Below are positions 39,625 to 52,688 of a stretch of 64,000 bases of DNA, piece by piece. The position numbers were made by a program, and so were the translations under genes. Below the pieces are notes generated by a model. It was given only the letters and a program-made list of their open reading frames with translations. It ran no database searches and was not told the origin of the DNA. The DNA is from Pseudoscleropodium purum (lineage: Eukaryota; Streptophyta; Bryopsida; Hypnales; Brachytheciaceae): assembly GCA_963969395.1 (NCBI GenBank), contig OZ017804.1, forward strand, positions 4,650,001 to 4,714,000, given 5' to 3'. How positions within the stretch are numbered: the stretch's first letter is position 1; each line of letters starts with the position of its first letter.

Positions 39625-41340
39625 ACAAAACAAAACCTTAACTAGAGTAAGCCTATTATTTGTTGTACAAATCCAAAAACCAAACAACAAGTGTCCTAAT
39701 TACTAAGTAATAATGATACAATTCAACTACCAATTCACCTGTGATGGAAACAAAAATTTTATCACCACACATTGACTATGTACTAAAAAGTGAAGGTTTG
39801 CAAGGAAATTTTTCATTAGATTACAACTTCATCATCTTTAAATTGCTGAAAATTTGTAGAAAGAAATCTTTCCCTTTTTTTGAAGATGAATCTTAACATG
39901 ACATTTAATAGTCACTCCAAATTTCAAAACTCATAAGTTTCTATATTTATGCAGAAAAAAAATTGGAATTTTGTTTGAGTGATGATTTGCAAGTTTATTC
40001 TAGATGGCAATTCCATTTTTCTTCTTACAATAATTTTTTAGAAAATTATTTCAAGGATTTTAGTTTCCTCCAAATGTAATAAGATCTTGAAAGGTCTTTG
40101 TAAAAGTTACTTTGAGAACATACTCCCTTACCTCCGTCAATAAAAAGATTCATTAGAAGAGATTTGAAGGCTTCAAAAGATTGCATGTTTCCAAACTATG
40201 GGGATTCTACCACATCCATGATATAACATAGTTAAGATAATGCCACATCAAATGTTTTTAAAATTAAAAGAATATTTTTTTGTTTTAATTTTTTATTATT
40301 AAATATTTTAATGACAATAAAGTAGTTCATAGCAAAAAGAATAGGCCTAAGGGGCGCTTCACACATGGGCCGACCAAGTCAAGAGGCTGTGAGAGTTCAT
40401 GGCCAAACTTTGGGTGAGAGTCCAAAGAAATGGGCAATAAATGGGCAATAAATGGACAATTTGACGGATTCTCGACCAAAGGCCATTGTCATGTAGGAGC
40501 TTGGGCTTCCATGTAGGCACTTTGGAGGGCAATGGACTTTGGATTGTGCTGCCTTGTGTGAAGGATCAAGAGGTCGAAGTTGGGGTTTTCTTAAATTTGA
40601 TTGGTGGAGGCCAACGGACTCTCAACCTTAGGCCCATGTGTGAAGCGACTCTAAAACGAACCTTCCTTGCCCTTAAATCTCTTCTAGTACCGCAAAAACT
40701 AGAGCAAGTATTACGAGAAGCACTTATCAACCACAGTTGTGTTGCTTGGTTCAAGATCACCAAACTTTGTGCTTTGTACCTAGACAAAGCCAACATCTTT
40801 TTCAAAAGGTTCAACGTACAATATATGATCTCAAACTAATTTCTTTGGCACGAGGGTCCATCTTAAGATGAGCTAGAGACTTATTCAACTTAAAATGGGA
40901 GTATTTGCTTGAAGTTGTCTTAAGCTTCCTATTGACCATAGAAATGCTTGTTTGGGCTTGCCGTTTATGGCTTACTCTGATAGCAAGCTTTGCCTATTAT
41001 AGTAGACTAGTTTTGTTTTACTATCTTTCCCTTGGTAATTTGCTTAAACCTAAAGACCAAATGGCCATTGAATGTATGCAAGTGATTTTTGAATAGGTGT
41101 GTATAAAGTCATTCTTTTAATGGATGTTCTTCAAATTTTGATATAAGGTGAGAATATGTATCCCCTTGATGGAAATATAGTTTATTTTTTTGATTGGGTG
41201 CCCGTATCAAAATTTATGTTGCCCTGAACTTTAGGATAGCCTAGGCAACATGTGCAAAACTCTTCTAATAATTCTAAAATTTGATAAGTGTATAATTTAC
41301 ATGAGACAAGATGCAAATGTCCAAAAAATAACCATGTGTA
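39625..41340. other. Repeat-derived DNA, no supported gene
   Basis: It contains a dispersed fragment at 40350-40470 (CTTCACACATGGGCC, GAGAGTTCATGGCC, then tandem ATGGGCAATAA) related to 19068-19490. The plus frame 40486-40839 has no recognised domain. Confidence 0.4.
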
Positions 41341-41344
41341 GTGT

Positions 41345-41625
41345 AAAAATCTCACTCTAAGAGGAGTTAAAGTCTACTGGCCTTGGTGGGCAAGGTTGGG
41401 AAATATTTTTTTTCCCTATTTTCAAATGTTATAATCTTTCAATCCATGGAATGAAAACTTTTAGAATTTTTTCTACATTTTCTTGGAGAAATCTAGTACA
41501 AACTTGTACATTTGAACTTTGAAAGAAAAAAAAAATATCCATTTTTTGCTGCCCTAGAAAGTGGCAGTTTTTGACAATTTTTGTCCAAATTGTACTGCTT
41601 GATCCTACAGGGGTTAAAAATCCTA
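41345..41625 (+). repeat. Dispersed repeat family R2, copy 2
   Basis: Collinear with 16965-17255. It ends TTGATCCTACAGGGG followed by TTAA. Confidence 0.5.
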
Positions 41626-41754
41626 AAATGTTTCAGAAAATCAATATATCTACACTGAGGTTGTGATCCTCTGGTTCTGTGTACTTTTCCTTATCAATGG
41701 AATTTGTCAGTGTGTTTCAAATTTCAAATTTGGCTGCTTATTATGGAGTATAAG

Positions 41755-42015
41755 TTATCTCAGCCTGCATGAGTGGGTGAGTGCTGTGTACCAACTCCAA
41801 AGTGTGAGTTGAGTTCGCTCAGCAGGTGTTTCCTTGTTGGGGAACATCCCCGCAATTAAGGAGGAAGCAGTTCCCAGGAAGGACAACAACCCGGGAGTCT
41901 GGGGGTTTGCCAGGGGGACCTCCCATATTTTTATTCCCAATTCCCAAATGTTGTTATAAAGACTCACACTTTGCTAACTTATCTTCCATATGCCCAAAAA
42001 ACATTTCTTGGAAGA
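41755..42015. other. GC-richer coding-like island, unidentified
   Basis: A minus frame reads EVPLANPQTPGLLSFLGTAS and SLIAGMFPNKETPAERTQL with a hydrophobic stretch. A plus frame is also open. No family is recognised and no exon boundaries are convincing. Confidence 0.2.
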
Positions 42016-42019
42016 TGAG

Positions 42020-43175
42020 TTGAAATTTTTTGGGACTGAAACATATGTTTTCAAATAAAAGCAAAGGAAAACAATGGACTTGATTGGGGTGAGTGGTTGG
42101 GGTGTCCAGAGAGATAACATCCAAGTTTTGGAGAAATATTAGTTATTTGTCCATGGATGTGGTGAACATGCACTACAACGAACTTACATGATGGGAAGGT
42201 AAGAGGTCCATAAATGGATCAATTGTAGAGCTGGAACTGATTTTGAGGAGGTGAAGCTTCATGAAATATTTTTCAGGAAATTTTCCTTAAAAGAGAAGTG
42301 GAATTGGCATCTAAGACAAGTGGTTTCATATTTTTTTGGAGCTTTGCAAAATTAGTTATGAAATTTTGAAGTTGACATGGCATAGGTCTCTTAAAGTATC
42401 CACCTCCTAAAATATATACTATTTGTACATTGTTGAAGGCTAAATAGTGTACATTTCAAGACAAGGGCACTTTCAGAACTTGTGTGCTCTTAGAACCTCC
42501 TACCCTACATGTGTTTGTATGGAATTTGTTCTTTGTCATAGTTTATTTAACTTCTAAAGTTTCTTGACTATATTTCACCAAAAATGCTCAAAAATTGTCG
42601 TTTTTAACCCTAGAGTGCTCTAGCATCCAATTTATGGGTGATGAATAGATTAAAATGCATTTTTCTTTTTCATTGCTACTTGAATGAAAGTCATTTAATT
42701 TGTGGAGATACTTTATCAACTTGTTGTCCTATTCAATGGTTGAATTTGGTGTTACTAGAGTGCATATTTTTCTAAAATTACAAATGTGGAAGTATGTTGA
42801 GCCAAAAATTGCATTGATTTTAGTTCAAAACTGGATTTGCAAAAATAAGGTCATAGATGTAAAGAATCCAAAAATTTCAAAAAATAATTATATCAAGAGA
42901 ACCTCATTTCAAATCCATTTGTATAAGTTTTATTCAAAAAATAATAATATTTTGCTTGTAATTGAATTTAGAAGGAATTTTGAAATTTCCCTTTTAAAAT
43001 TTGTAAAAAAATATTGGTGATAGAACTAGTGAATTTAATTGTATGAATTTAATCTAAAACTCAAAATCTACAACTTTATTTTATATATCAATTCCAAAAT
43101 ATTCTTTCAAAGAGTACTTTGTAACCATTTTTTTCCAAATCATCAATTTTGGAAAAGGATGTGGACATTTTGGAG
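42020..43175. other. AT-rich DNA, no gene seen
   Basis: A minor open frame lies at 42700-43020. It has no recognisable features and an A/T-driven composition. Confidence 0.45.
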
Positions 43176-43179
43176 TTAA

Positions 43180-44016
43180 TACAAGTACCAAATTTTTGAA
43201 AAAAAACTTTTTATACATATACAAATGTAAAATCTTGTAATATACTCACTTGAGAACATATGGTAAAAACTTCAAAATTTTCCACAATGGAGATTGCAAG
43301 ATATAAGCATTCAAATTCACTAAAATCATTTTTTTGGCCTTCCAAAAAACAGGTTAGCTTCACTTCACAAGCTCTCTTTTCTATAAAATAATGTCCAAAA
43401 TGGTGGTGCTTCTTTGGATTCTTTTTTTGGACAAGTTGGCCACATGCTTGAAGAAATTTCAGATCATGTAGAATTGTATATCATATAGGAAAAAAATAGT
43501 AAGTAATAGAGAGTGATTCAAAATACTAAATTGTTTATAATTTATTATGCAATTGGAAAATGCCAATGCCAATGGTTACAATGATGTAATAAACAATCTA
43601 TGTCCTATGGTTTTATTTTTTTCAAAAAATATTGAAAATTGAGTTAAATAAAGGATTTCAAAGTTTATTTTAGAGTAGAAAATCTATAATTGCCTACAAA
43701 AAAAAACTCCTCATAACTTTTGACTTGTTGATCAAAATGGAATGATTCAAAGATTTTCACATATATATAATTCTAAAAAAAATTCAAATTTTTATTTCAA
43801 AAAAATTGATCTTTTTTTTATCTACCCGGACTAAATGACTATGAAAAAACAATATAACATACAATTAATTTTTAAGTGTGTAGTTAAAAGTTAAGGAAAT
43901 CCTTGTATCCATATTGTGTGAAAATTTTAGCAAAAAAAAACAAACAACTCCATTAATTTGTAGTGAGTTGCCCAAAATTGCTATGTTGCCAAAAAATACA
44001 CTTGGTCTTTTAGGGG
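43180..44016 (-). mobile_element. T1 TTAA element, left end deleted
   Basis: Collinear with 29516-30417 from the ACAAGTACCAAATTTTTG landmark to the right end CTTGGTCTTTTAGGGG, followed by TCAA (mutated TTAA). About 60 bp of the left terminus is missing. Confidence 0.6.
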
Positions 44017-44019
44017 TCA

Positions 44020-44305
44020 AGGTGGGTACCCTCAAACCACCACTTTTTGCTTTTGTGTCTAGTTGCTATGATTAGACTAATCAAAAATTTCATCTTTCCT
44101 AATTGGCATTTAAAAGGTGATTCCAACTCATCAAAGAATGTGACATTTGGAGAGGGTCTACTAAAGTTATGAAGGAATAAAGTTTGGTTCTAAAATGATT
44201 ATAGAATAGTTTCTTCGATGTAGGTACATAATTGATTTGGAAGATGTACACAAAGTGAAGATGGTGGTTTAGGTTTAGTGGCACATTTTTGGGTGCCCGC
44301 CTTAA
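44020..44305. mobile_element. T3 short TIR element, uninterrupted
   Basis: The left end GGGTACCCTCAAACCACCA and inverted right end GGCGGGCACCCAAAAATGT resemble each other. The whole is collinear with 54490-55690 once the T1 insertion there is removed. It provides the empty-site comparison for T1. Confidence 0.6.
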
Positions 44306-45201
44306 TTTCTAAAGTCTCAAGTGTTCCTATAGGAGAATCTTGAAGGCTTAAGCAAGTTCCTTCCATCTCAAATTTTTGGTATGATTTTTCAAAAGTACTG
44401 TACGAGATTAAAAAAAGTGATTAGTTTTTTAGAAATCTAGTTTTTATTTAAATCTATCTTTGGGAGCAAAATTTATGCCATCCAAATTTTTTTAAATAGA
44501 TGAAGACAAGCAACGATTTTATATTTGTTTTGTATAGATTAATTTTTTTTCTATGTGGAAAGAATTGATTCATTCCATTTGAAAAAATGATTGAAAGTTA
44601 TGGATTATATTGTTTTGTTAAAAATCTTAGGAATTCATGAAAAAAAAATATATTGGATCCATTTTTGGATTCAATTTTACAATTGTCCCCCTCCCAAAGT
44701 TTGGCATCGTTTAATTTGCTTCTAAGAACAATCTCACCATAGGTATTAACTAGTGTGCTTCAATTTCATCTTAGGGATATAAATAATTTAGTTTATTCTT
44801 CAATTTTGTACCTATTTTGACTTAAATTTTTTCTTAAAGAATGAAAATAAAGAAGTGGGAGGATGAGTTTTTTTTCCAAATCATTGACTCAATTCTTTAA
44901 CACATGAAATTTAAGTTTAAAATTTGAAATACAAAAATTTGAAGTTAAGAGGATTTGTAGCTTTACAATCTAGTCAAGTTAGGTGCAAAACCCTCGTTTC
45001 ATTTACTTCAAATGCTGTTATCTTGTAATCTATATAATTAAAGTTTTTGAATTTTCTTGCAAACATTTTCATACAAATCTATCAAGAGATCTTGCAATTG
45101 GATATGCAAAAGAAAAAAATGCCATAAATTTTTACTCTTTGTATCAAAACCAAAAATTTTGAATGGTTTTGACAAAAAAAAGGACCTTAGGACTATAGGT
45201 A
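44306..45201 (+). mobile_element. T1 TTAA element, diverged subfamily
   Basis: 896 bp between TTAA (44302-44305) and TTAA (45202-45205). The left end TTTCTAAAGTCTCAAG and the interior match the subfamily at 52689-53608, sharing an AACAATCT.ACCAT.GG.ATTA block. Confidence 0.5.
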
Positions 45202-45204
45202 TTA

Positions 45205-46005
45205 ATTTGCATTCACAATTGACAAATTGAATACTAAATGGTGTTTGATAATATTGGAAACCATGCACATAGGGTGCAAGTTATTTGGTGCACATTGTTT
45301 TTCTCTATTTAGTAGCCTTCTTATCTACAATGGCACTTCACCTAATTTTCTCTTCCACTTGTGCCTTAGGGATCTAGATTGAGTTCTATTCCCCTAAAGT
45401 CTTTTATGGCACTATCATTTTTCAAAGGAAAAAATTAGTTATTTGGTGTACATCATAGTTGAGTGAAGTGTAGGTTGTTACTTTCTTTTTGCTTGAGGTT
45501 GAGAATTAGAAGATTGTAGAATATTTTGCCACACTATTTACCAAAATAATGTAATGCCGATCTATGACTTGGAGCACCCACACCTTAATGTTTCAGAATG
45601 ATATATAAAAGGGGTTGTAGAGGGCTTATGCAAGGTCCCAACCATAGAATTGTCAACAAATGCCACCATTGCACACTACAAAGGACCATAGAAACCTGTT
45701 GGTTACTGTTTCCAAGCTCATTTGGTTGAGTCTATTAGGAGTAGTATGATTGTTCCTAGGAGCACAACCACACAAAATCATTCAATCAAATTATGTGAAG
45801 TTTAAATTAGCTCTAACAAAAAAGATCACTAGAGGCTATATTCATGTACAAATTGAGAGGGCCCTCAACTATTGAATGATAAGGATTCAATTTAAGAGCC
45901 TAAAACACTTGTGACCTTTGCCTAAGTAACATTGGAGCACTAAAAATTATTGAGGGCTAGCTCGAAAATGTTGAGGCTACATTGGGTGCACTAAGGTGCA
46001 AGTGC
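45205..46005. other. Anonymous DNA, no supported gene
   Basis: No recognisable frame or element. Confidence 0.4.
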
Positions 46006-46011
46006 TCTTAA

Positions 46012-46333
46012 CTCCTAAAAGACCAAATGTTTTTTTGGGGGAAACAAATGGACAATTTCCATTGTAAAAAGGACAAATGGTATTTTTTCTGTTGATGTAG
46101 CAATTTTGGGCAACTCGCTACAAATAAATTTTTTGTCATTTCAAATGCTTATATCTTGCAAACTACATATTAGAAATTTTTGAAGTTTTTTCTACATCTT
46201 TTCAAACTAATATAGTAAGAGATCATACTTTAATACATGTTCAAAAATGTTTTTCTTTCTAAAAGTTCATACTTGTACTAAAAATGGCAATTTAGAGCAT
46301 TTTTGTGAAAACAAAGTCAAAATCCTTTTAGGG
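46012..46333 (+). mobile_element. T1 TTAA element, internally deleted derivative
   Basis: 322 bp. The left end CTCCTAAAAGACCAAATG follows TTAA (46008-46011); the right end AATCCTTTTAGGG precedes TTTA. It keeps the first ~90 bp and last ~230 bp of the family with the middle missing. Confidence 0.6.
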
Positions 46334-46947
46334 TTTATATCTCTTCACAATTCATGACAAAACTAGAGTGGATTTTTTATGGATTGGTTGGTGGTGCTTT
46401 TGAATCCACCAAGGTTGAAAAATCCACTATAACAAATATTGATCCCCTCCATGAGAAGTGTCCACTTCCTAAAATTTATACTATTGGCACATTGAAGAAA
46501 TCAAAATATACCTATGTGTTAGTGATTGCTTTTAGAGCAACCTACCTTATAGCAAAGAACACTTGCTAAGTTCAAGTTTGAATGTAAGGTAAAATAGTTC
46601 ATGATAGTCAAATGACCCTATAGCTGACACCTAGGCAAAATCCCATTTTAGTTTGTAAGATTTGGGCACCAATCAATGTCTTACATGACAATAATGAAAT
46701 GATTAGTGACCTCACTAGGAACTTCCCACTTTTCAATGTGAATTCTTTGTAAGAAATGGCTTTTTAGGCCTTCCATGTTAAAAAGTATTATGACTACTTT
46801 ATGTGAGTAAGATGAGCATTATGGATTTAGATTTTGTTGTTTCTGGGGTAGTCTACTAACTCTTTGGGGCCATGATGCACTCAGCACTTCAAAAATTGAT
46901 AACAAATTCATACTTTGTCGAAAAAATAGAATTTCAATTGCTCTCGT

Positions 46948-46980
46948 TGTTTCTCACACTTGTCTTTGTGTGTGAGAAAC
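46948..46980. repeat. Perfect 11-bp-arm hairpin
   Basis: GTTTCTCACAC and GTGTGAGAAAC are exact reverse complements separated by a short loop. No terminator context is evident. Confidence 0.5.
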
Positions 46981-47152
46981 AAACTGAAAATTTTCAGCAA
47001 CACCGTGAGACCAAACTCGTAATTCTGACCGTCATGGGTTAATCTCTCTTCAAAGTTAAATTACAAAACCAAAGCGGTCTGCTGGTGTTTTGCTGGTGCT
47101 TTCCAATCCACAAACTAAGGCTTGCAGAATCTGCTGTAGCAAATTATAATGT

Positions 47153-47171
47153 CCCCCCCCCCCCCCCCCCC
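47153..47171. repeat. Homopolymer C19
   Basis: Nineteen consecutive C residues. Its length is likely variable or mis-sequenced. Confidence 0.85.
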
Positions 47172-47329
47172 TTCAAGCCTCCCATGAGAATCTGAGCTGT
47201 GGGGGCAATATGATCATTGCCCTTGGATTGATTATATATTTGGTAATCTCTGTGAAAATTACTGGTGGGGTACATTTTTCAACTGGAGTATTTAAGATTG
47301 TTTAGTCAGTTGGTGAAAGGTGACCCTGC

Positions 47330-48060
47330 TGAAAGATGTACAATCAATAGCTCAACAGCCGGGGGTGCGTGAGATTTCGTAGGGTATGGCAGGTGGGGTT
47401 TCCACTAAGTATAACTTCCAAAATTACCACCAAATTTGTATATACGGAGTACCTTACTCCAAATGAATGGGTGTTCACTACTTTTGTAAACTCATTAGTG
47501 ATTCAGTCCCCTTCATGGTGTACAATACAGTGGCTGCTTATATTGTTCGCTTGTGGTGTGTAAGTTAGCTTTGGGTAAGCTTACTTGTCACACTGTGAAA
47601 AAGATGACAGCCATGAGCAGTGGAATCCAATCCTATCCATGCCCACGTCTCAATAATTGGACTGGGCTGCTGTGTGCATGAAATGAAACACACCGAACTT
47701 ACTTACATGTTCCCATGCCAAATTCATTCATTAGAACTGGGTCTAATGACTTGTAAGAAATTTCAGGTGACCCCTATACCTGTGCCCTCTTTAGTGACGC
47801 AGTGGGAACTGCCCAGATGCAAGGAAATCCAATATCATTTGGTCCTTGGGGTCACTGGGATACGCTCTGCAGCAGACTTGGGAAAGGTGGTCAATCAGGT
47901 TGGCAAATATCCATTCCAGGGAGGGGCTGGGACAAGCTCAGACTCCTCTTGAACCATTGGGAAAAAACCACAGGTGGTCAGTTGGTGCCAGAAATTTTAA
48001 AAAGGGAAAAAAACAACATGATCATAACATGCTAGAGCCTTCAGAGAGCAGGACGTTAAA
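47330..48060 (+). other. GC-richer coding-like island, unidentified
   Basis: Three overlapping plus-strand frames are open at 47620-48190. One reads GNPISFGPWGHWDTLCSRLG, followed by WDKLRLLLNHWEKTTGG. No family is assigned with confidence. The open frames disagree, so this may be a decayed gene fragment. Confidence 0.2.
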
Positions 48061-48713
48061 TCCTCCATTCAAAGTGGTGCCCACCAGGGTAGATTTACTC
48101 CAGGGAAAATGCACAATTTTTTTATATTTTTTACATATAATTTTTATTATAAAATTTAATTTATGCTTGCACTTAGAGACCCAAAATTAGTTGGGGGGTC
48201 TAGAACATACTTTAGACATGATTCAAAATAGGGGGCTTTTTTTTTACTTTTATCCTTGGAGAACCCAAAAATTTCTTGCTAGCTCACTTTAAATGGAGGA
48301 TTTGATGTCCTTTCTTTAAAGGGGTTGCCTTTCCCTCTATAAAGTTGTCATTGACCAAATTCATTCACTTCATTAATGTAAGCTATAGTACCCAAATAGT
48401 GACAGTACATTAATGGTGTGCTACATTTCTTTTGCTAATTCTAGGACTGAACAAACGAATCAACATGATTTGTAAAGAGAAATGATTTGCCATAAACCCC
48501 AAACTAGAATCCATTGATTCACATTCTGATGCAATCTACCATGTGGCAACCACAATAAATCAAATCTATTTCTCTTGTGAGGAGAGAAGCTCATCATATA
48601 TACATGGAGTAGTAGTAGGTAGAACAATTCATGTGGCATATATAAATTAAAATTTGGACTTTCTAAACCACTCAATCATAGTTAAATCAAAAGTAGGTTT
48701 CGTGATTGAAATG

Positions 48714-49050
48714 GAATTTAAAACCTCATTTAAGCATAGTATAATAACTTTTTTCAAAAAAAATTGAACTGTAAAAAGTTGGTAAATTGAAATAAATTTC
48801 ATCTCCAAAAATCTGTTTGAGATTCCTATCCTCCAATCAAGAATTATGGACAAATTTCAGAGAAGATATTTGAAAATGTCAAAAAAAAAATTCTTTCCAA
48901 TCCATCTTTGAATTTTTTTTGATAAGTTTTGAGGATCTAAATCACAAACGTATTTTCGAAGATAAAACTTAACTTCATTTCACAACTTTTTTCAATTCAA
49001 AGTTTTTTGAAAAAAGTTATTCTACTATGTCTAAATGAAGTTTAAAATTC
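48714..49050. mobile_element. Foldback element F, copy 2
   Basis: The left arm from 48714 (CCTCATTTAAGCATAGTA, then TAATAACTTTTTTCAAAA) pairs with the right arm ending 49050 over about 60 bp with few mismatches. The total length is about 337 bp, the same as copy 1. Confidence 0.65.
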
Positions 49051-49054
49051 TACG

Positions 49055-50665
49055 TCAATCACAATTCTTGCTTTGATTTGACTAAACTATGAGTAGTTGA
49101 GAAACTACAAATTTTAATTTGTATATCCCACATTGTTTGTTCTACTTCTTACCACCCTATAAGTATATATAGAGTTGTCTTCTCATTTCATTCACAAAGC
49201 ATAAATGGCTTGCAAAATTGTTGGAAATTTTAACATAGACATTTACTACTTCAATGAATTGATAGTTGTTTTGTTTAAAGTTGCTGTTTTGTACACTATT
49301 TAAATTGAATGTTATTTTATTTCTTAAACATACTGTCTTCAAGTGCCATAGTTGGATTGACATGACACAACATCCAAGGCAACTTGGCTTAAGAAATCCC
49401 CAGGAATTACACATGTTGGGTATCTTTGTCAGGAACAAATAGAGGGACCATTCTCCCCCTCGTGTGCCAATACAGTGAACCCCTACTTGAACAACATTAG
49501 CATGAGGAGTTGAACAGGGAAACTTGTGGATTACAATGGAAGTCCGTATTACTCATCTGTCACCCAGAGTAGTTTGAGGTCATTTCAGACTATTTTTGAA
49601 AGTATTTGATTTTTCAATACCCACAATGTTCAATCACGCCCTTAACACCCTTGTTGAATACTGATAGTTTTAGATGTATGGCCATTGATCTCAACTGGAA
49701 TGTGAAATATTTCATATCATTCCATCATAGCAAAGGCATATCTCATCATTGGTATGAAATGTTAGAATACTTGCATCCTCCTTACTTTTGAATTATTTCA
49801 ATGGTCAAATCATTTGAATTTCCTTCCCTAAATGCTTAGTACCAAGATGTGAGAAAGAAATCTAATTTATGATAAGTATGGAGTGAAAAATGTGTGATTC
49901 TTTAACCCCTAAAGGACCAAGGGTGTTTGAGTATAGCTCTTGTTTTCTTCATTCACTAGTGTAACAAGGATAATTTTCTCATTTGTGTTAAATAATTTTG
50001 ATGGTCACCATTGTTGAAATGAAATAAGACTTACATAACTTCCCTGTAGAAAAAAATCAAGGAAATCACACAATTTTGGAGAGAATGTCATTGATGAAAA
50101 AATTAGTGTTCAACTAGGCAATACTTTGTAAATACGTTGAAATTGGAATGCTCAAAAGTGATCTAAAAACTTTGTTTTTTTTCCCATAGGTGCATATCAT
50201 CATGATTTTGATGTGTAATTTTTCAAATCATTTTGAGATGTGGGAAGAAGATATGAGGATGTGAAGTGATTGCCTAGAGTGCTTTCATCATTTTCAAAAA
50301 ATTCAATGAAAGTTACACATTAGATCATTTCTTGATCAAATTGTAGTAATGGATTCAACAAAAAAAATAATATAGGGTCTCTTTGTCGTTCAATTATGGA
50401 TTGTTAGAGACGTTCACATTTTGAATTTTCTACAAATATAGTTGCAAAAGCCCCATAGTGACTTCATGGCACTTCAAGAATTTACCTCTGATGGTTTAGG
50501 GTACATTTTGCCATCAAAAATTGTCCAAAAGTGCCATTTTCTAATGCATTGTGAGTACAAAATTATTGGTTGATTCTTCTGAAAGAACACCTTGATTGTT
50601 CATAAGAAAGTCTCAAATAAATACTTCTACATTTGTAGGTGGAAGTGGTGTCAAATAGGATCATG
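49055..50665. other. AT-rich DNA with a solitary T1 end
   Basis: TTAA at 49902-49905 is followed by CCCCTAAAGGACCAAGGGTG, the best-preserved T1 left end. No matching right end was found, so it is a truncated copy. Confidence 0.5.
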
Positions 50666-50667
50666 AT

Positions 50668-50871
50668 CACTATAAAAAACCTGTGTTTTTGGTGATGGAT
50701 TTTAGGTGACATTGAATGTGACAACCCTTGTTTTCATGTCAACAATGACATCCAATGTAACATCAAGATGTCATATTGAACACCATTATTAACATAAAAC
50801 AATAATTTTTACATTTGATGTCTCTAAAATCTATTAATTTAGACATGAAAAAACTCTAGTTTCTTATAGTG
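50668..50871. mobile_element. CACTA-like MITE
   Basis: 204 bp. The left end CACTATAAAAAACCTGTG and the inverted right end CACTATAAGAAACTAGAG match the CACTA(C)AAGAAA-type termini of plant En/Spm-like MITEs. The 3-bp target duplication is not clear. Sub-terminal TGACAT repeats fit the family. Confidence 0.6.
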
Positions 50872-50874
50872 TAA

Positions 50875-51665
50875 ATATGGTATAATATAAATTTACAAAT
50901 TTTCAAGGGCATGTTATGTCAAGTAGACTACTTAGGATTGGCTATGGATAATGATTGGCTTCTACATAGTCCAAATCTAGTGGGGAAAAGGTACAACACA
51001 AAAATAATTTTATTGATTGACATTGGAAGGGGGAAAATTCTCTAGACTTTAAGTTCCTCTTAGTATGGTTAGATACCTATTGTGGACCCTCTTCTTAAGT
51101 GCATCCCTATCTACATCCATCCTTCATGTAATAAAATGTATGACAAATGTATGACAAATGTATAAAATGTATGACAAATGTAAATAGGGACACAATCAAG
51201 AAGAGGGTCTATAATGCCAAGTATGCAAAATCTTACTTCTTTTAAAAAAAAAATTTCTTCAAGTCTAAATGTGATCATTGTTTGAGTGGATTTTTGTATG
51301 TTTAACTTAGATTTTCTCCTACTAAAGAGACAAAGAATTGAAAATGGATGTGAAATCAAAGACCTTTCTTCATTGATAACTTTGTGATAGAGTAACATGC
51401 ATGTTGTAATGTAGACAAGTTAGCTAGAATAATCTTTTATATTGTGCATCCATCTCATTCCTACATATTTCATCCATCAAATTTTCTATTTTCAATAGTA
51501 AAAGCGATGGCTATGGAACCACAAATTTGACTCATTGGTGGTCAAATTTGACATATAGAGTGTTTTTGTGAGTCTTTTTTCCTAGTCTATGCAATCTCCA
51601 ATTTCTACCCGTGCGTTTACTAGTCACCTTCATCTAAGAAATGACACACTACAAGAGAAAAGGGT
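50875..51665. other. AT-rich DNA with an ATGTATGACAA microsatellite
   Basis: Tandem AATGTATGACA units lie at about 51134-51182. A single CACTACAAGAGAAA end lies at 51648. No gene. Confidence 0.5.
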
Positions 51666-51672
51666 GTTTTAA

Positions 51673-52562
51673 CCTTTAAAGGTCAAGACTGTGTTTTTTG
51701 ACAACATAGTAATTTTGGACAGCTTCCTACAAATGGAATCTTTTTTCTTTGAAATTTTCACACATGTATTTAAAGAGTAGCATTAAGGCCCAATATCTTT
51801 GACTACATAGTTAAAAAGTTATTGCATGATATATAATTTTCAATGTTTAGCTGGCAATCCAATTTTTTTTTTTAAATCACTTTTTTCAAAAATAAAAATT
51901 TGAAATTGATTTTTAAGATTTATGTAGAAGTGTAAAGCTTTGAATCATTCTATTTTGATTTATGAGGTGTCCTAGTTTGTGAGTGCTTACAAATTCCTTA
52001 TTCTAAAATAAACTATATAGTCCTTTATTTAATTCAGTTTTTAATATTTTTTGAAAAAAATAAAAGCATGTGATGTAGATTGTTTATTACTAAATTATAT
52101 CTATTACTATTGGCATTTTCAATTCTATAATTAAATTCTTTACACTTTAGTATTTTGAATCATTTTCAACTTCTATCTACTTACTATTTTTTTCTTATAT
52201 ATTGTACAATTCCAAACAATCTAAAAATTTCAAGCATCTAGACAACTTGTCTAATAAAAGAATCCATAGAGTTACTACCATTTTGGACATTTTTTCATAG
52301 AAAAGTGACCAAGTTGTGAAGTATAGGTGTTTGGTTTTCAACAGGGCCAAAAAAAAAGATTTTTGTCAATTCAAATGCGAATATCTTGCAATCTACAAGG
52401 TGGAAATTTCTGAAATTTTTTCCACATTTTTTCAAACTAGATTAATACAAGGTTGTATAGTTTACAAGTGTCCAATTTTTTTTCTCAAAAACTTGGAACT
52501 TGTATTAGAAATAGTAGTTTTAGAGCGTTTTTGGTGAAAACTTAATCTCTGACCTTTAGGAT
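51673..52562 (+). mobile_element. T1 TTAA element, near full length
   Basis: 890 bp between TTAA (51669-51672) and TTAA (52563-52566). The ends are CCTTTAAAGGTCAAG and TGACCTTTAGGAT. Collinear with 54731-55652. Confidence 0.65.
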
Positions 52563-52688
52563 TTAAATGAGTTTTTAAGTATAGTCCTAGATATAGGGTT
52601 ATAGGTATGAACTTTAAGGAGATTTTCAGCAAAATTTTATTACAAGACACATGCTTTTCTAGTAAATTTTTATTGAAAATCTCTTTAA

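Noticed and set aside
47802..48035. Jacalin-lectin-like FGPWG start in a plus-strand frame
   Set aside because: Only five residues fit. The rest lacks the Gly-rich lectin pattern and competing frames are equally open.
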